Source: Larus michahellis (lineage: Eukaryota > Chordata > Aves > Charadriiformes > Laridae). Taken from it: a stretch of DNA of 64,000 nt. The translations under genes and the position numbers were made by a program. The notes beneath the pieces are model-generated. The model had not been told where the DNA came from. It was given only the letters and a program-made list of their open reading frames with translations, and searched no databases. The DNA is taken from contig NC_133898.1 of assembly GCF_964199755.1 (NCBI RefSeq), positions 105,576,847 to 105,640,846 on the forward strand. Reading direction: 5' to 3'. Positions 1-11,449 of the stretch are shown here, piece by piece (positions within the stretch are counted from its first letter, which is position 1; the number at the start of each line of letters is the position of its first letter).

Positions 1-133
1 TGCAGCTGATATGTCAGAGCCATGCAATCTATTGCTTAAAATAAATACAGCTGAATTTCACTGAAAATAGGAATCCAAAGCACTTATTCGTCTGCAGTTT
101 ATTTGCTATTATCTCAACCATGCAGTGGTTTAC

Positions 134-980
134 CTTTTTATTGGGAGTTTCTGATTGATCATTCTCACTTGTTTTTTCATCGTCCTCTCTCTCTCTTTCA
201 TGAAAAAATTTTGAAGCCTTTTGTGGTAATGAGTTGTTCTGTTCACTGCACTTTGTCCGTTCACCTGTAGAACAAGCCTTCCTCTTTCTTTTTTTGGTAA
301 TCTGATCATAATTAAGGTAAGATTCAAAAGACATAGTAGGGGGCTCAAATTCTTCCTCACTAGATAATTCCACTTTGCTTTTTATGATGAGTTTTTGGTT
401 TGGTTTCTCCACATGCTTCGGATTTCTCTGTTTAGATGCATCCTTACTAGGCTTTTCCTTCAGGGATGGTAAGTCTTTATTGGCTACAGAGGAACACTGC
501 TTTTCCTCACTAGATAATTCCACTTTGCTTTTTATGACGAGCTTTTGGTTTGGTTTCTTCACATGCTTAGGATTTCTCTGTTTGGAAGCACCCTTACTAG
601 GCTTTTCCTTCAGGGATGGTAAGTCTTTATTGGCTACAGAGGAACACTGCTTTTCTGAAACTTTCTTGCTGTCTGTGGTGGTTCTCTCTTTGAAGTCACT
701 TTCTTTAGCTTGAGGATTGTTACTGTGGGAAGCATGCTTAGAACTGCTGCTCCATTCTTTATTATCACATTCTTTCTGAGACTCACGATCTCTACTTCGG
801 TGGGTCTTTTCACTACAAGTACGCTGCTTATTCAACTTTTTCAAAATGGGAGCGCTATTGGAACTTCTGGATGCCAGTACAGATGCTTTGGACTTCTCTG
901 GATGCTTAACCTCCTCGGAAACAGAAGCTTTTGTCTCATCTTTTTCTTTTTCAGTATTTTGTTTTCTTCCTCTGGGACCA
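134..980 (-). CDS. Elongin-A-like gene, coding exon 4 (large, Lys/Ser-rich; contains Elongin A signature)
   Basis: This 847-nt exon is read on the minus strand. The acceptor is TACTGCAG|TGG before position 980, preceded by a T-rich tract, and the donor is AAAAG|GTAAAC after position 134. It completes a split Ser codon from exon 3 and stays open for 282 codons (residues 84-365). Most of it is low-complexity, charged Lys/Ser/Glu sequence, like the linker of Elongin A between its TFIIS N-terminal domain and its Elongin B/C-binding region. The diagnostic part is PTMSFESYLNYDQ (residues about 297-309), very close to the human Elongin A segment PTMSFESYLSYDQ, followed by a Lys/Arg-rich stretch. The exon carries an in-frame 50-residue tandem duplication. 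The BC-box and C-terminal half must lie to the left of the window. Family membership is firm; whether this is ELOA itself or a paralogue cannot be settled here, so no symbol is given. Confidence 0.9.
356..655 (-). repeat. Two tandem 150-bp units inside the coding exon (50-residue protein repeat)
   Basis: Unit 506-655 and unit 356-505 are adjacent, equal in length and in frame, each encoding 50 residues that start EKQCSSVANKDL and end KSKVELSSE. The proteins differ at only three positions (Gly/Asp, Lys/Glu, Val/Ile). By eye the DNA differs at seven sites, all in the middle third of the unit, while the outer parts are identical. The duplication is therefore recent or has been homogenised. Confidence 0.95.
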
Positions 981-2603
981 CTGCAGTATTAAAAAAAAAA
1001 ATAAAAATTACATCCCATGCTACATCTGATGCTAAATTCTTGAATAATCAATCTTTTTACCTATACTAGTAAAACTAAAAGCATTAAATCACACAATGTG
1101 TCATAATTTTACAAGACAGAACTGTGCTCTGCTGTGCTCTTATTCTTCCATTAACAGTACAGAATCCCAGAGAAGCAGCTCTTGAGTCTAGTGCTGCTAA
1201 ATACTGAAACAAGACGACAAGCGGGGAGTAGAAACACAACCATCACTAGGAAAACATGCCTGACACAGTACTGTTTGCTTAGAATGTGCTGGATCACCTT
1301 TTTTTTTTTTTTAAACAGTCTTCCCTGCATGCTTTATAACACAGACATAGTACTTGAAATAACTACGAGACAGAGAATTTACGACATGCTCTGTAGGTGA
1401 TACAGGTCAGTATTTTTACTTTGCTTATCACAGGTTCTGGCATTTCACTTTCCCGTTGCTTGAACAACTTCAGATTTAAAATGGACTGTTTAGTCAATCT
1501 AGAACTTTGGCTTTCTCAGCTCAACTTGTCAGAGGTCTGCAAAACATCTAAAGCATACTTAGCCTGGCCTTGGCAGTGGTGGCTGCTCCATTCTGAGAAG
1601 TCACATCTCCTCAGTGTGACTCCTCCAATATTGGAAGCCCCTCTCAGTCCACAAGAACATTATAAGGAAGTCCTCTATAGAACCAAAATCACTGGAGAGC
1701 TGCCTCATTTAACCACCACCTCTGTGAAGAAAGAGCAAGCTTCCCACTTCCCTGAAGAAGTGCAGAGCAATACACATCATTGGCTTAGTCCTGCTTGCAT
1801 CAGCTGGGTCCTACGAACTTGCACCAGTAAGAAAAAAAACAAAGCAGTTGAAGTCTGAGTGCTGGCTCACAAATTGACTGATACTGGTCGCTCTGATTTG
1901 TTTTCTAGTATTTTGTACAAGACTGTCCTGGTTTCAGTTAGGAGAGAGTTAATTTTATTTCTCCTGATTGCTGTTTTTCAGATTTGGTATGAAAGGAATG
2001 TCAGCAATGAATATTGTTTTAGTTGTTGCCAGGTGGTGTTTATGTTTTTCAAGGACTTTTTTCAGCTTCCCACAGAAGCTAAGAAGGAGCATACATAGGA
2101 TGATGGAATGTCTAATGGAATATTCCCTACATAGACATCATGCTCAGTATATAAATGCAATCAGCCAGGCAGCAGGTACTTGTGACCACTGCTTGGGATG
2201 GTGCCAATCCACCAATTTACTGGGTGGTGAGAGCGACTTGTGTCTCGTTTATTCTTTTACCGTTTTCATTATTATTGCTATTTTCCTTGTCTGATATTGT
2301 TCCATTAAACTGTCTTTATCTCAATGCACAGGGTAGAGGGGTTTTTCCCCCCCCCCCTTTACCTTTCCCCTCCTTTTCTCCCTACACTTCTAGGGGGAAA
2401 GGGGAGAACCACACAAGTGGCTGCATGGTCCTTGCTGCCAGCTGGGGTTAAGCCACAACAGCCTCATTTCTGCCATTTGATTTATGCATTTGTCCTAATG
2501 CACATTTGTAATTCCAAACACTTTCCTAAGCTTTCCAAGCTGCATTTTATTAAGTTACACTATGGTATAATTAACTTTTTTCTGAAAGTTAGTTGACACC
2601 TAC
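981..2603 (-). other. Intron 3 of the Elongin-A-like gene
   Basis: Non-coding between exons 4 and 3. A 153-codon open frame at 1397-1858 on the plus strand matches no family I know and is probably chance. The main content is the solo LTR at 1924-2460, inserted antisense to the gene. Confidence 0.75.
1924..2460 (+). mobile_element. Solo LTR of an endogenous retrovirus (avian TGTCCTGGTTTCAG... family)
   Basis: The segment starts TGTCCTGGTTTCAGTTAGG, the typical 5' end of a widespread bird LTR family, and ends in ACAACA. Inside are a TATA-like box (TATATAAATG near 2149), an ATTAAA poly-A-like signal near 2306, and a C-rich tract at 2346-2358. A related copy on the other strand lies at 34044-34613. 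I see no internal retroviral genes, so this is a solo LTR. No convincing target-site duplication was found. Confidence 0.75.
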
Positions 2604-2716
2604 CTTTTATTTTCTGGAGGAATAAGTTTTTTCCATTGTTTTACCAGGGTTTTAGCTACATTCCCAGCAGTGGCATGTTTCCTAAAACTGTTAACTGTTT
2701 TGCCTATGCCAGTTTC
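2604..2716 (-). CDS. Elongin-A-like gene, coding exon 3 (core of TFIIS N-terminal domain)
   Basis: This 113-nt minus-strand exon is bounded by acceptor CAACAG|GAAACT and donor AAAAG|GTAGGT. It is too short and too spliced to appear as a simple ORF, and was found by reading the reverse complement. It encodes residues 46-82 plus two bases of codon 83, including [14 protein letters not shown] and [12 protein letters not shown]. These match the TFIIS N-terminal (LW/TND) domain of Elongin A, whose human counterpart reads ETGVGKTVNSLRKH and LVAQWKKLVPVE. The conserved Trp of the QWKKL motif is present. In Elongin A and TFIIS this helical bundle binds partners in the elongation machinery. Frame is continuous with exon 2 (phase 0) and exon 4 (phase 2), which supports a functional gene and not a decayed copy. 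Confidence 0.92.
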
Positions 2717-4589
2717 CTGTTGAAGATAGTGCAAGAAAGATAGTCAGAATAAATCACAACTAACATACCAAATAAAAGTCTTCTCTAAAACTGCTACAAA
2801 CAGTATTAGCCTAGTAGTCAGAGCAGTCTTATGGCAGCTAAAGAAATAAACACACTCTTTATACTGCAAACAGAACTGAAGGAAAGGTAGATATTTATAA
2901 CCAAATATGGCAAACAAAATGCACTCTTAATTCATAAATCTAAGAGAACTCGTTTTCCTCCATTAAATGTATGTATTTCAGGAATTTCTCTTGGCTGGAA
3001 TGCTTATGCCCACAAAATGTATCCTGCTCCACTGAATTAGATTAATCAATTCAAACTCCCTTTAGGCTTATGCAGGAACATTTTAGCACATTAGAGAGCA
3101 TATATGATGGACGTATTGTAATCTAAAATGCATCTCAGCCAGGGGTAGAAGGGTCAGAGGTGCAGAGTTCATATGACCAAACTCAGTCTCAATTTCAGCC
3201 ACAGGGTAAAAAAAAAAAAAAAAAAAAGAAAAAAGACATTTAGAACCTGTCATTTTCTATTTTGCCCCCAGTACAATTATTTTCACATTATCATTGTGCC
3301 TTCAAGTCTTGCTCTACTGAGTTTTACATTGTTTAAGCACAACTATCTTGCAGACTTTGAGTGTATATAGAAACACAGGTGATTTTTTTTCTTCAATCCT
3401 GCATTATCAGAAAGTGTGTCTGATTCACAAACTCCCACTTTTAAGATGACTACAAAACCTGGAATTCACTAGGTTAGCAGCAGCTTGTAACTAGTGAAAT
3501 GATACTCATATGAAGCCTGAGCAAGAGCTATACATGTGCTACTCCCACATAATCAGCTCACACCTTAGAAAGGACTTCGTTAAATTCACTTTAAGGATAT
3601 TTAGCTTCTACATAATTTGAGCAATACTGGTTTGGTAGGTCAGAGTACTGCAAATAGATGCAAGAAATTTGGTGGGATTGTTTCCTGAAGCTATTTATGT
3701 TCTTCAAATGCATTAAAAATATGTGGAGTTGTAAGCAGTTGTAAGACACCTCTTTCTTCTATTTGACTTGAAGGCCTCCATCAAAGTCTGTCACATTATA
3801 AAACATGCAAGTTTTCTGGGAACATGAATTGTCTGTAGAAGCCCTTTGTCATTTTAAACAACTAATCATAATGAGATTATTTTGTTTTACAATAAAAATA
3901 TATAAATATTGCTGTATTTCAGTAGAAGTCTACCTGTGTTTAGGGAGGCAAATGCCTTTGCCTGAACAGCCCAGCTCAACATCTTAATTACCATATTTTT
4001 CTCCCAGTCTTCAAAGAACTCTCTTGCAAATACCACATTTTCCTTCTTCCCAAAATACAGACACATTGCTCATAACAACTAGAAGCTTCATAGACCAGTG
4101 TGAGAATTTCTAATATAAAATTTGATAGGATGCAGCTTAGAAAGGGTACAAGTCACAAGTATCCTTTACTTGGGATGCTTGCTCTTTAAATGCAGGAAAC
4201 TAACGTTGAGCTGCTAATAAAAGACATAAGATTTAGACAACCAACCTAAAGAATGGTTCACCCTTATTTGTATTGTCTTAAGATATTGACTTGAAAGCAG
4301 TTTCACAAGGAGAAGAAACTAACCCCAAGTACCAAAGTGTTCTCTGTATGCTCAGACTGCTGCTCAGTACTATCACTGTTGGCATAATACTGTTTGTCAA
4401 ATTGTATGCCCAACTTCCAGCTGGCTTTTAGAAAAGACTCCATGGTTCCTTGTATAGAGCTCTAAACGAATCAGGATTAAGAGTCAAAATTTAAAAACGC
4501 AACACGTTCCCTGCTTTTAAGATTGCAGACCCCTGACATTTACACAATAATTCACTATGGAAGAGATTAACCTATTATTGGTCACTTAC
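2717..4589 (-). other. Intron 2 of the Elongin-A-like gene
   Basis: AT-rich non-coding sequence with an A-run at about 3209-3229. No further exon, RNA gene or recognisable repeat family was seen. Confidence 0.7.
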
Positions 4590-4646
4590 CACTAGAATAT
4601 CCAGTGATATATCCAAATCCTGTAGCACCTTAAGTGTTTTTATGAT
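4590..4646 (-). CDS. Elongin-A-like gene, coding exon 2 (TFIIS N-terminal domain helix)
   Basis: This 57-nt minus-strand micro-exon has acceptor TTCCTTCCAG|ATCATA and donor CTAGTG|GTAAGT, both near consensus. It encodes 19 residues (27-45), IIKTLKVLQDLDISLDILV. They correspond to the helix of human Elongin A that reads LLKYLKKLSTLPITVDIL, placed directly before the ETGxGKTVN motif, exactly as in the family. Both flanking introns are phase 0. The exon-exon joins recreate an uninterrupted TFIIS N domain, which is strong evidence that the exon is real despite its size. Confidence 0.9.
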
Positions 4647-7600
4647 CTGGAAGGAAAACATTAGATTTATTTTTTTTTAAAACAAGTATTCATAAGTTCT
4701 ATTTGGTTTTTCTCATCTTCATTCACATGTTTAACACAATTGAGTATTTTTGGGTTAAGAGGAATAACCAGTAACTCCAAGAAAATGTAAGCACTTCTTT
4801 ACTACACATCAGGGCTGTGCTTGAAGTCTGTGCTGTGAACCAGTACAGTTCTGCCAACCCCCAGTTTCCATAATACCAGAAAATCCATGAGGTATGAATC
4901 TGCCACTACAGAGATAACATTAAAGATTAATAATAAAGCAGTACAGGCTACATACATACGCCCACACTCCTTGTGTAGCAGTGACCCCCATTTGTCACGG
5001 AACCAATAGAAAAGTTGCATTATGCAGAACCAGCACCATGCAAAAAAATCAGCAAGTCTCCCAGCAGGTCTCCCAGTCAGCAGCACCACTCCATCAGCCC
5101 AGGCCAGGAAAGGGCAATAGAGCTGGTGGGAGCCCAGTTTGAGAAAAAAATAAGGTTTTGAAAACTTAACTGCAATTTGTACAGTAACTAAACAAGCTCA
5201 AGCTAGAACAGCTGTTTTATTTCGCACTGACAAAGTGTACACCTGTTACAAAACTCAACGTTTCCATCAAAGCAGGAAAGAATTCTTCAAATACAAAATG
5301 CTCATCTTCCTATGAGAAGTGTTTCAATAATACAAAAGTCTAATTTATAAGCAGAGTATAAAGTTATTTGGCAATATAATACAATTTCTTTGGCAATAGG
5401 TATGCAGCACTCCAGAGTCTCGCAGCTGACCACACACAACTTAGCTTCATGGGAGTTTGTCAAAGATAAGGCATGTTATGTAGATGACAGAATTATGTGC
5501 AACTGAACAGCATTTCATAGTGCTTTCACACAACCTGGAATACTAGTCAGGTTTTTCAGATCATTGCCACTTTTAAATGCAATGGCAGGAACCTGTAGGA
5601 ATGCAAAACAGACTACCCAGAAACTTTTTGACTACAATAACAGCTATGGTAACTTAAATAAGCAATGAACTGTCATTTATCATATTATATATTGCTTCTG
5701 AAATGATGGTGCAGAAGGTGGAAGAGGTAGAAAAGTGAGTAGCAAACTTAAAGAAACTATTTACAAATTGCACTGAAGGATATTTTTCTCTACTGTTGTT
5801 TTAAGTTTCATTGTTCCTATAATGCATTAGTAGTGGGATCCAACACTTGACACTAAATTTCACTGCGTTCAGTGGGCTCTATCTACATGCCTGGCATGCA
5901 GTTCTTTCTGTAAATCATCCACCCTCCGAGAGTGTTTCTGAGACCTAGAGAAGTACAGGAGAAACGCTTCACAGCCTGAGAAAGCATGAGAAAAGCTGTT
6001 AACAGCAAGACATACACCTAGGACCAGAGGTAACAAATCAACTCTCTCCCAAAAAGTTCAGCTAACTACAAAAGGGCAGGGCACCTACAAAAAAAGGCTT
6101 CCTGACTGAAATTTCAGAACCTGTACAGAAGCCACGTGAAGTTCTGCTTATCTCCTATTCAAGAGTAAGACATTCCCTGAGCCAGCAAGTTGTGTTAAGA
6201 ATATATGCAATGAATTTAAAAACAAATTTTCCATCTCAAGAGAACTACTCTGACTTCTGAGAACAATACACGCTTAACATTTCACTTTTTCCAGACAGTT
6301 CACAGGTATAGCCTACATATTTCATGAGCCAAGGACTTCTTCTAAATAACTCCATCAGGGAAAAAAAATACATTGCAAAGATGCAAAATAATAATTGTTC
6401 ACAATGTTAACCACAAGTAATAGAAACTGTGTTATCAGTGCCGGGTTACGTCATTTTTTTATTAAATTAAAAATATATATCCCCATTCATTTAATTTATT
6501 TTGCAATGAAAAAACAGAAGCAACCCATTGCTGACAGGTTATATTGTGCTATATAGGATGACTAGATACTCAAGCAGTATGAGTCACTGGGAATAAATCC
6601 CATAGGCCAAAGACAAACCTATATGTGGAAGAATATTAAAAGTTGTTTTCATCCAGCTACAAAGAGAATGGGGGTTTTGGGTGTTCTCTGTTAATGGGTT
6701 TTGGACAAGCCGAGTTCATTTCAGGAGAACAGATTCAGGAAGCAGGCAATTACTACTCATACAACTTCAAACCAACAGGCTAAATTACAAAAGTACCTAG
6801 ATGACAAGCATGTCCAAAAGCAGTCAATACATTTTAATGAAAGACAAACTTTCACAGTTTTCTAAACCAAAGATCATACTGTTCATTTTGCTTTCTTGAA
6901 ATGTATATCACATTGGGCAAATTAAGACAAACAAGAGGGTTTCATTAAAAAGAAAACAGAAAGCATGGATCAAACGCTCTGAACAGCCTTTTAGGAGAAG
7001 CGATCCTGATCTCTCGAAAGCAGGGAATGGTTCAGGCTGCAGTGAGATCGGCAGCTATGCATGCACGGGACTACTGAAGGAGAGACAGTTCCCTTTGCCT
7101 TGTACTGTGTCTGGACAACGTAAGTGGCAGCATCCAAACTGTCGGTAGGAATCACCCAGCTCTGAGCCTTTGGCATTTAGAACCAAGCCTACACAAACAA
7201 TCAGAAATCAAATCTAATTTGTGGCAAACATCAGTAACAGCAGGAAAACTTTGTATTTATCCCATTTGCTGGAGTCCTCATTTCTCTATCAAAGACTAGG
7301 AGGGGCTGCTTGCTTTTTAAAGAAAAAATATCAATCTCCAGTATCTACTAGACGTTGGTGAAGGTCACAGAAAGGTATACTGTGAAGCATAAGACACAGT
7401 AAAGCCTGTCACCAAAACTAAAGCTTGTTAGAAACACAAACTTTGGCTTCATGATATTTATATGGTGCACCCCTACAATTATTACATAAAATAAGGCAAA
7501 AAAAGAGAAAGTCATTTATCTGAAGTCTGTTCTGACTAGGCCTTCAAAAACAAAATGAAGATTGACAGTTGAGGTGCCTCCCTCTAACCATATCTTTTAC

Positions 7601-8565
7601 CATTAGCATTTGTAGCCCCTCTGGCTCTTCTTATCTCACTGGACTGTATCCAGTAATTTTTCCCCCACCAAGTCCTTCCATATACACACAATACCTATGT
7701 AACCCTCCACTGGTTTATTTTACCCTGCATATCACTATCAGCTACACCCTTACAGAAAAACTCTATTTTTAAAAGAGATGGTAAAGTTTATAGAAAACTT
7801 GTGAAGAATGTAAAATTATCTCTATATACAATTCCTGAACTGTTCTATGTAATTCCTAAATACTGATTCCTAAAGAATGTTCCAAAGCCTTTAGGACTGT
7901 TGTTTTTCCAACAAATGACATTCCAAGCGAGCCCAAGACACTGGTCTTCATGCAACATAAACAGATAACAGAAGCAGAGCCTTATGGACAAACTGGTATG
8001 GGACAAAAGCAAAGGCGACAATAGGAGCAAGAGCAAGCTAAGGTAAAGGGGAGGAGGGAGAGCAGGGGGCAATGGTAACAAACAACGGGTTGCATGCAAG
8101 CAAACAACATTTTCCAGAGTCAAAACTGAAAACAAAGTGATGATAACAACAGATCTCAGGTGCACTGAGTTTGGTCTCTTCCCACTGAACCGGTGTTGCT
8201 CTATCATCCCTTACACAACTGTTGTACAGTCTCCTTGTTTTTTTTCTAGCTGGACCCTCAGGAAGGATAGGACCCATTAACAGGTCCCCAGGCCATCTGT
8301 GGTCAAGGGACTGATTCAACATTTCACCACAGTAACTCTTTCCTGCTGTCTCTCCTTCCCTCCTCACTCACTAGCTGCATCTCTCTCTCTCAAAGGAATC
8401 CCTACAATTATTTAGCTCCTTCTCTTCTATAACACAGCCCATGAAATTTCACCAAGTCTGTAACTTCTGGCTGAGCTAGACACCTCATTTGAAAGAGCAC
8501 CAAGACTTTGAAGACATTAGAAAAACCCAACACATTCCCAAGCAAGTCATTCCTATGCCCTCAGT

Positions 8566-8640
8566 AAAAAAAAAAAAAGAAAAAAACAAAAAAAAAAACC
8601 ACACACACCAAAAAACCCCCCAAAACCCAAAAAAAGAACA
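8566..8640. repeat. A-rich low-complexity tract
   Basis: Runs of A broken by single G or C, then CA-rich and C-run sequence. This is simple-repeat sequence with no sign of function. Confidence 0.85.
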
Positions 8641-8859
8641 ACTGTTTGCCTAAAAAAGTTTGTCTAGTTTTGTTTTCAGCTACTGAATCTAATTATCTCT
8701 TTCTGCTAACTAAAGGAGTCTTCTTTCAAGCATCTTATACAACACAGAGATGTAAACACTAATCACACACTTTACTTTGGTTCTTTAGTTCCAGTAAGTT
8801 ACACTAACCAGAGCTATAGCCATTCTCTGGCTGCCTTATTATCTTTCCAGCTTGACAGT

Positions 8860-9500
8860 GCTGTTTTTAAAAACAGGCCCCAGAACAGGACATAATATTC
8901 CTGTAATTGTCCCTCTAATACTATAGAGCCCTGCTAAACTACCCAAAGATAGCATTTATTCCATAAGCCACTGCATTGTACTGCAATTTCATGCTCAACT
9001 GGTAATACATCAGAGCTCCGAATCATTTTCTGAGTCAATGCTTTCCAAAATACAGTCTCCTATCCTGAGTGACCTATATTCACAGCTCCTAGCTGTGACT
9101 TTCCACTGAGCCATGTTAAAATGTGTGTTGCTTAAATGAACATAGCCTAACACGTGATCAAAGTTGGTTTTCTAGAAGAGTCTCTCTTCATTTTACACAA
9201 ATTACTTCAGTAGTTGTAGTATTTCCCTACATTGCTTGCTGTCTTCTAAATTAAGAAAGATCTGAGTAGCATCACGTCAAGAACAGATGTATAATCACAT
9301 CCCACCCCAAGAAAAGCCACCACAAATCCACAACCAAATCCACAAATCAACATTGTTTTCTGATAAGGTCTGGCACTTATTTTTGGTGAGTGCAATTGAA
9401 ATCCATTTGATGTATTGCATCAGGTCCATAACATTGCTACTGTAATCAGCGTCATACAGAAGCAAGTCAAATGCCTTAAGAGACTTGCATATATTTATGA
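8860..9500 (-). mobile_element. Old, decayed CR1/L3-like LINE fragment (antisense)
   Basis: On the plus strand a series of phrases appears in the order expected for the reverse complement of amniote CR1 ORF2: CAGGCCCCAGAACAGGACA, then AGATAGCATTTATTCC, then TTTTCTGAGTCAATGCTTTCC, then GAAATCCATTTGATGT, then AGTCAAATGCC. Each is several substitutions away from the younger CR1 sequences I remember, and small gaps separate them. No open frame survives. The call rests on remembered consensus and needs an alignment. Confidence 0.5.
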
Positions 9501-10080
9501 CAGTTAGTGTCAGCTGAATATAATCTGAGATAAATTTGGCAGTACATATCTACATAAAGTCTCATCAAGTGGCACAGATCATGGCACCATCCCTTAATTC
9601 TACACCAATTACATCTTATATGCAACATCATGTAGCTGCTCAATGCATTCCTTCATGATCGATGTCAATGAAGACTATTTCATTTACCTGCGTAAACAAT
9701 AGCACAGGGGTTTTTTTCCCCTGTCCTGGTGAACTTCCCTAGCATCCTGAGCATCATTCAATACTTAAATCATTAGTTCTGTTCATTCTTTGGTCAGTTC
9801 TCTGAAAACTCACTGGGGTAGCTATCAAACCTTGCACATTAAGCAGCTTTTGACACAAACAATCAATGTTCTGCATCTTCCCTGGTTACTATCAGATCAG
9901 AAAGTATTCAACAAGTATTAAAAAGTGCCAAGACAAATATTATTCTTAAGTATGGAACAGAAATATTTGACAACACCAACACTTACCTACAGACACATCT
10001 GTAATATTGATTTATTATTCTTTCCGCACACACCTAATACTTTCCTCTTTGCCTTTAAACATGATAACCACGCGTTTTTT

Positions 10081-10105
10081 ATTACTATATTACTATATAT
10101 TACTA
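10081..10105. repeat. Short tandem TTACTATA-type repeat
   Basis: About three imperfect copies of an 8-10 bp AT-rich unit, directly after a T run. A minor microsatellite-like tract. Confidence 0.6.
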
Positions 10106-11449
10106 TATTTACCTTTTATTAGCAGTGCATTTCATGACTGCCAATTTACAGCTGCCAATTTCTCACTTCCCCTATCACTCCTAAGCCCCTGTTATCCATA
10201 AATATTTCTATTTCACTAGACACAGTTTTACCAGAGACAGCAGAAGCGCTGCAGCACCACCATTAGTCCCATTTTATGCCGCACCTGCTTGCAGTCATGC
10301 CACAGGAAAAACTGTGCATCTCCTCCCTTAACAGAGCCAAATCTGCCAGGGCTATTCACATTTTTCACTTGAGTTGAATGTGTTTTGAAACTTACTGTTT
10401 TGTGATCACTTAAAATTAATTACCTCTATAATTGTTTCTTTTCCCTTTCAATCCCTTGCTCAGAATAGCATAACAACACCAGTCCCAAGTATTAAAAAAA
10501 TGAAAGACGAAAGATTCAAAGATCTGATCAGTTCTGTAGCACAAAAAGAAGTTTTAGGTTCATTGAACTTCAAATTAAAACATCTGAAGAAGCACCTGCA
10601 CAGATATTTGCATTTTGCGCAGATATAGCCTACAGCACCAGCATTCAGGAAGATAAACCATTATTGGCTAAGAAAATCAGTATTTCCTATATATGCATAC
10701 ACACGCACTTTGAAAACACAGAGTAGATATGATTAATGACTAAGCTTTTCAAGTTCATTAACTACCAAACACACTGCAGATTAAATTTTACTGCCTCCAA
10801 ATACTGTCTCTGACTCCAAATACTTCCACAAACTTGCATCAAGTTTTAATGTCTTAGAAATCTATCACGGCAAACGCATTCTGGACTTTCAAACTGAATT
10901 CAGCCCTCAGAGAATATACCTTCGGCCAAGTGTGATTTATTACTTCGTAAGCCAAATTTGTCACATACTGCTTTGCTTCCATCATCCTCCAGAGCCCAGG
11001 ATGGGGCTTGGAGAGTGTCTACGTCCCCGCTAAGCCCTGGAGCCTGCGCTTATCACCCTGTCTGCCTCCCGCTACCTCCAGAGCATCAGGAGCAGCTTCC
11101 AGAGGCTGGTCTGATTCATCTCCCCACTGATGCTTGCTTGCTTCAAGTAGTCCTTATCTAGCCTGTGCAGCTACCGAGCAGCCCCGCTGTCCTACAGGTG
11201 GTTTCATTTCTTTTCAGAGAGAAGAGCTTTGTTCTTCAGGAACCAGGGATAACAACAACGCAGGGCACGACAGCTCATATGCCTCTTGCTGGCAGAAAAG
11301 GAAAAAAAAAAAAAAAAAACAAAAAAAACAAACACCAAAGCAGAAACACCTATTCCACCGAGAAAACAGAAATCCACACCTCTGTTCTGACCTGGCCAGC
11401 CACTTCGCACAGCCAGCACTACCTGTTGGATGTAAGGACACAACACCTC

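Noticed and set aside
1397-1858. 153-codon plus-strand open frame inside an Elongin-A-like intron
   Set aside because: No family resemblance and no splice context; composition like surrounding intron.
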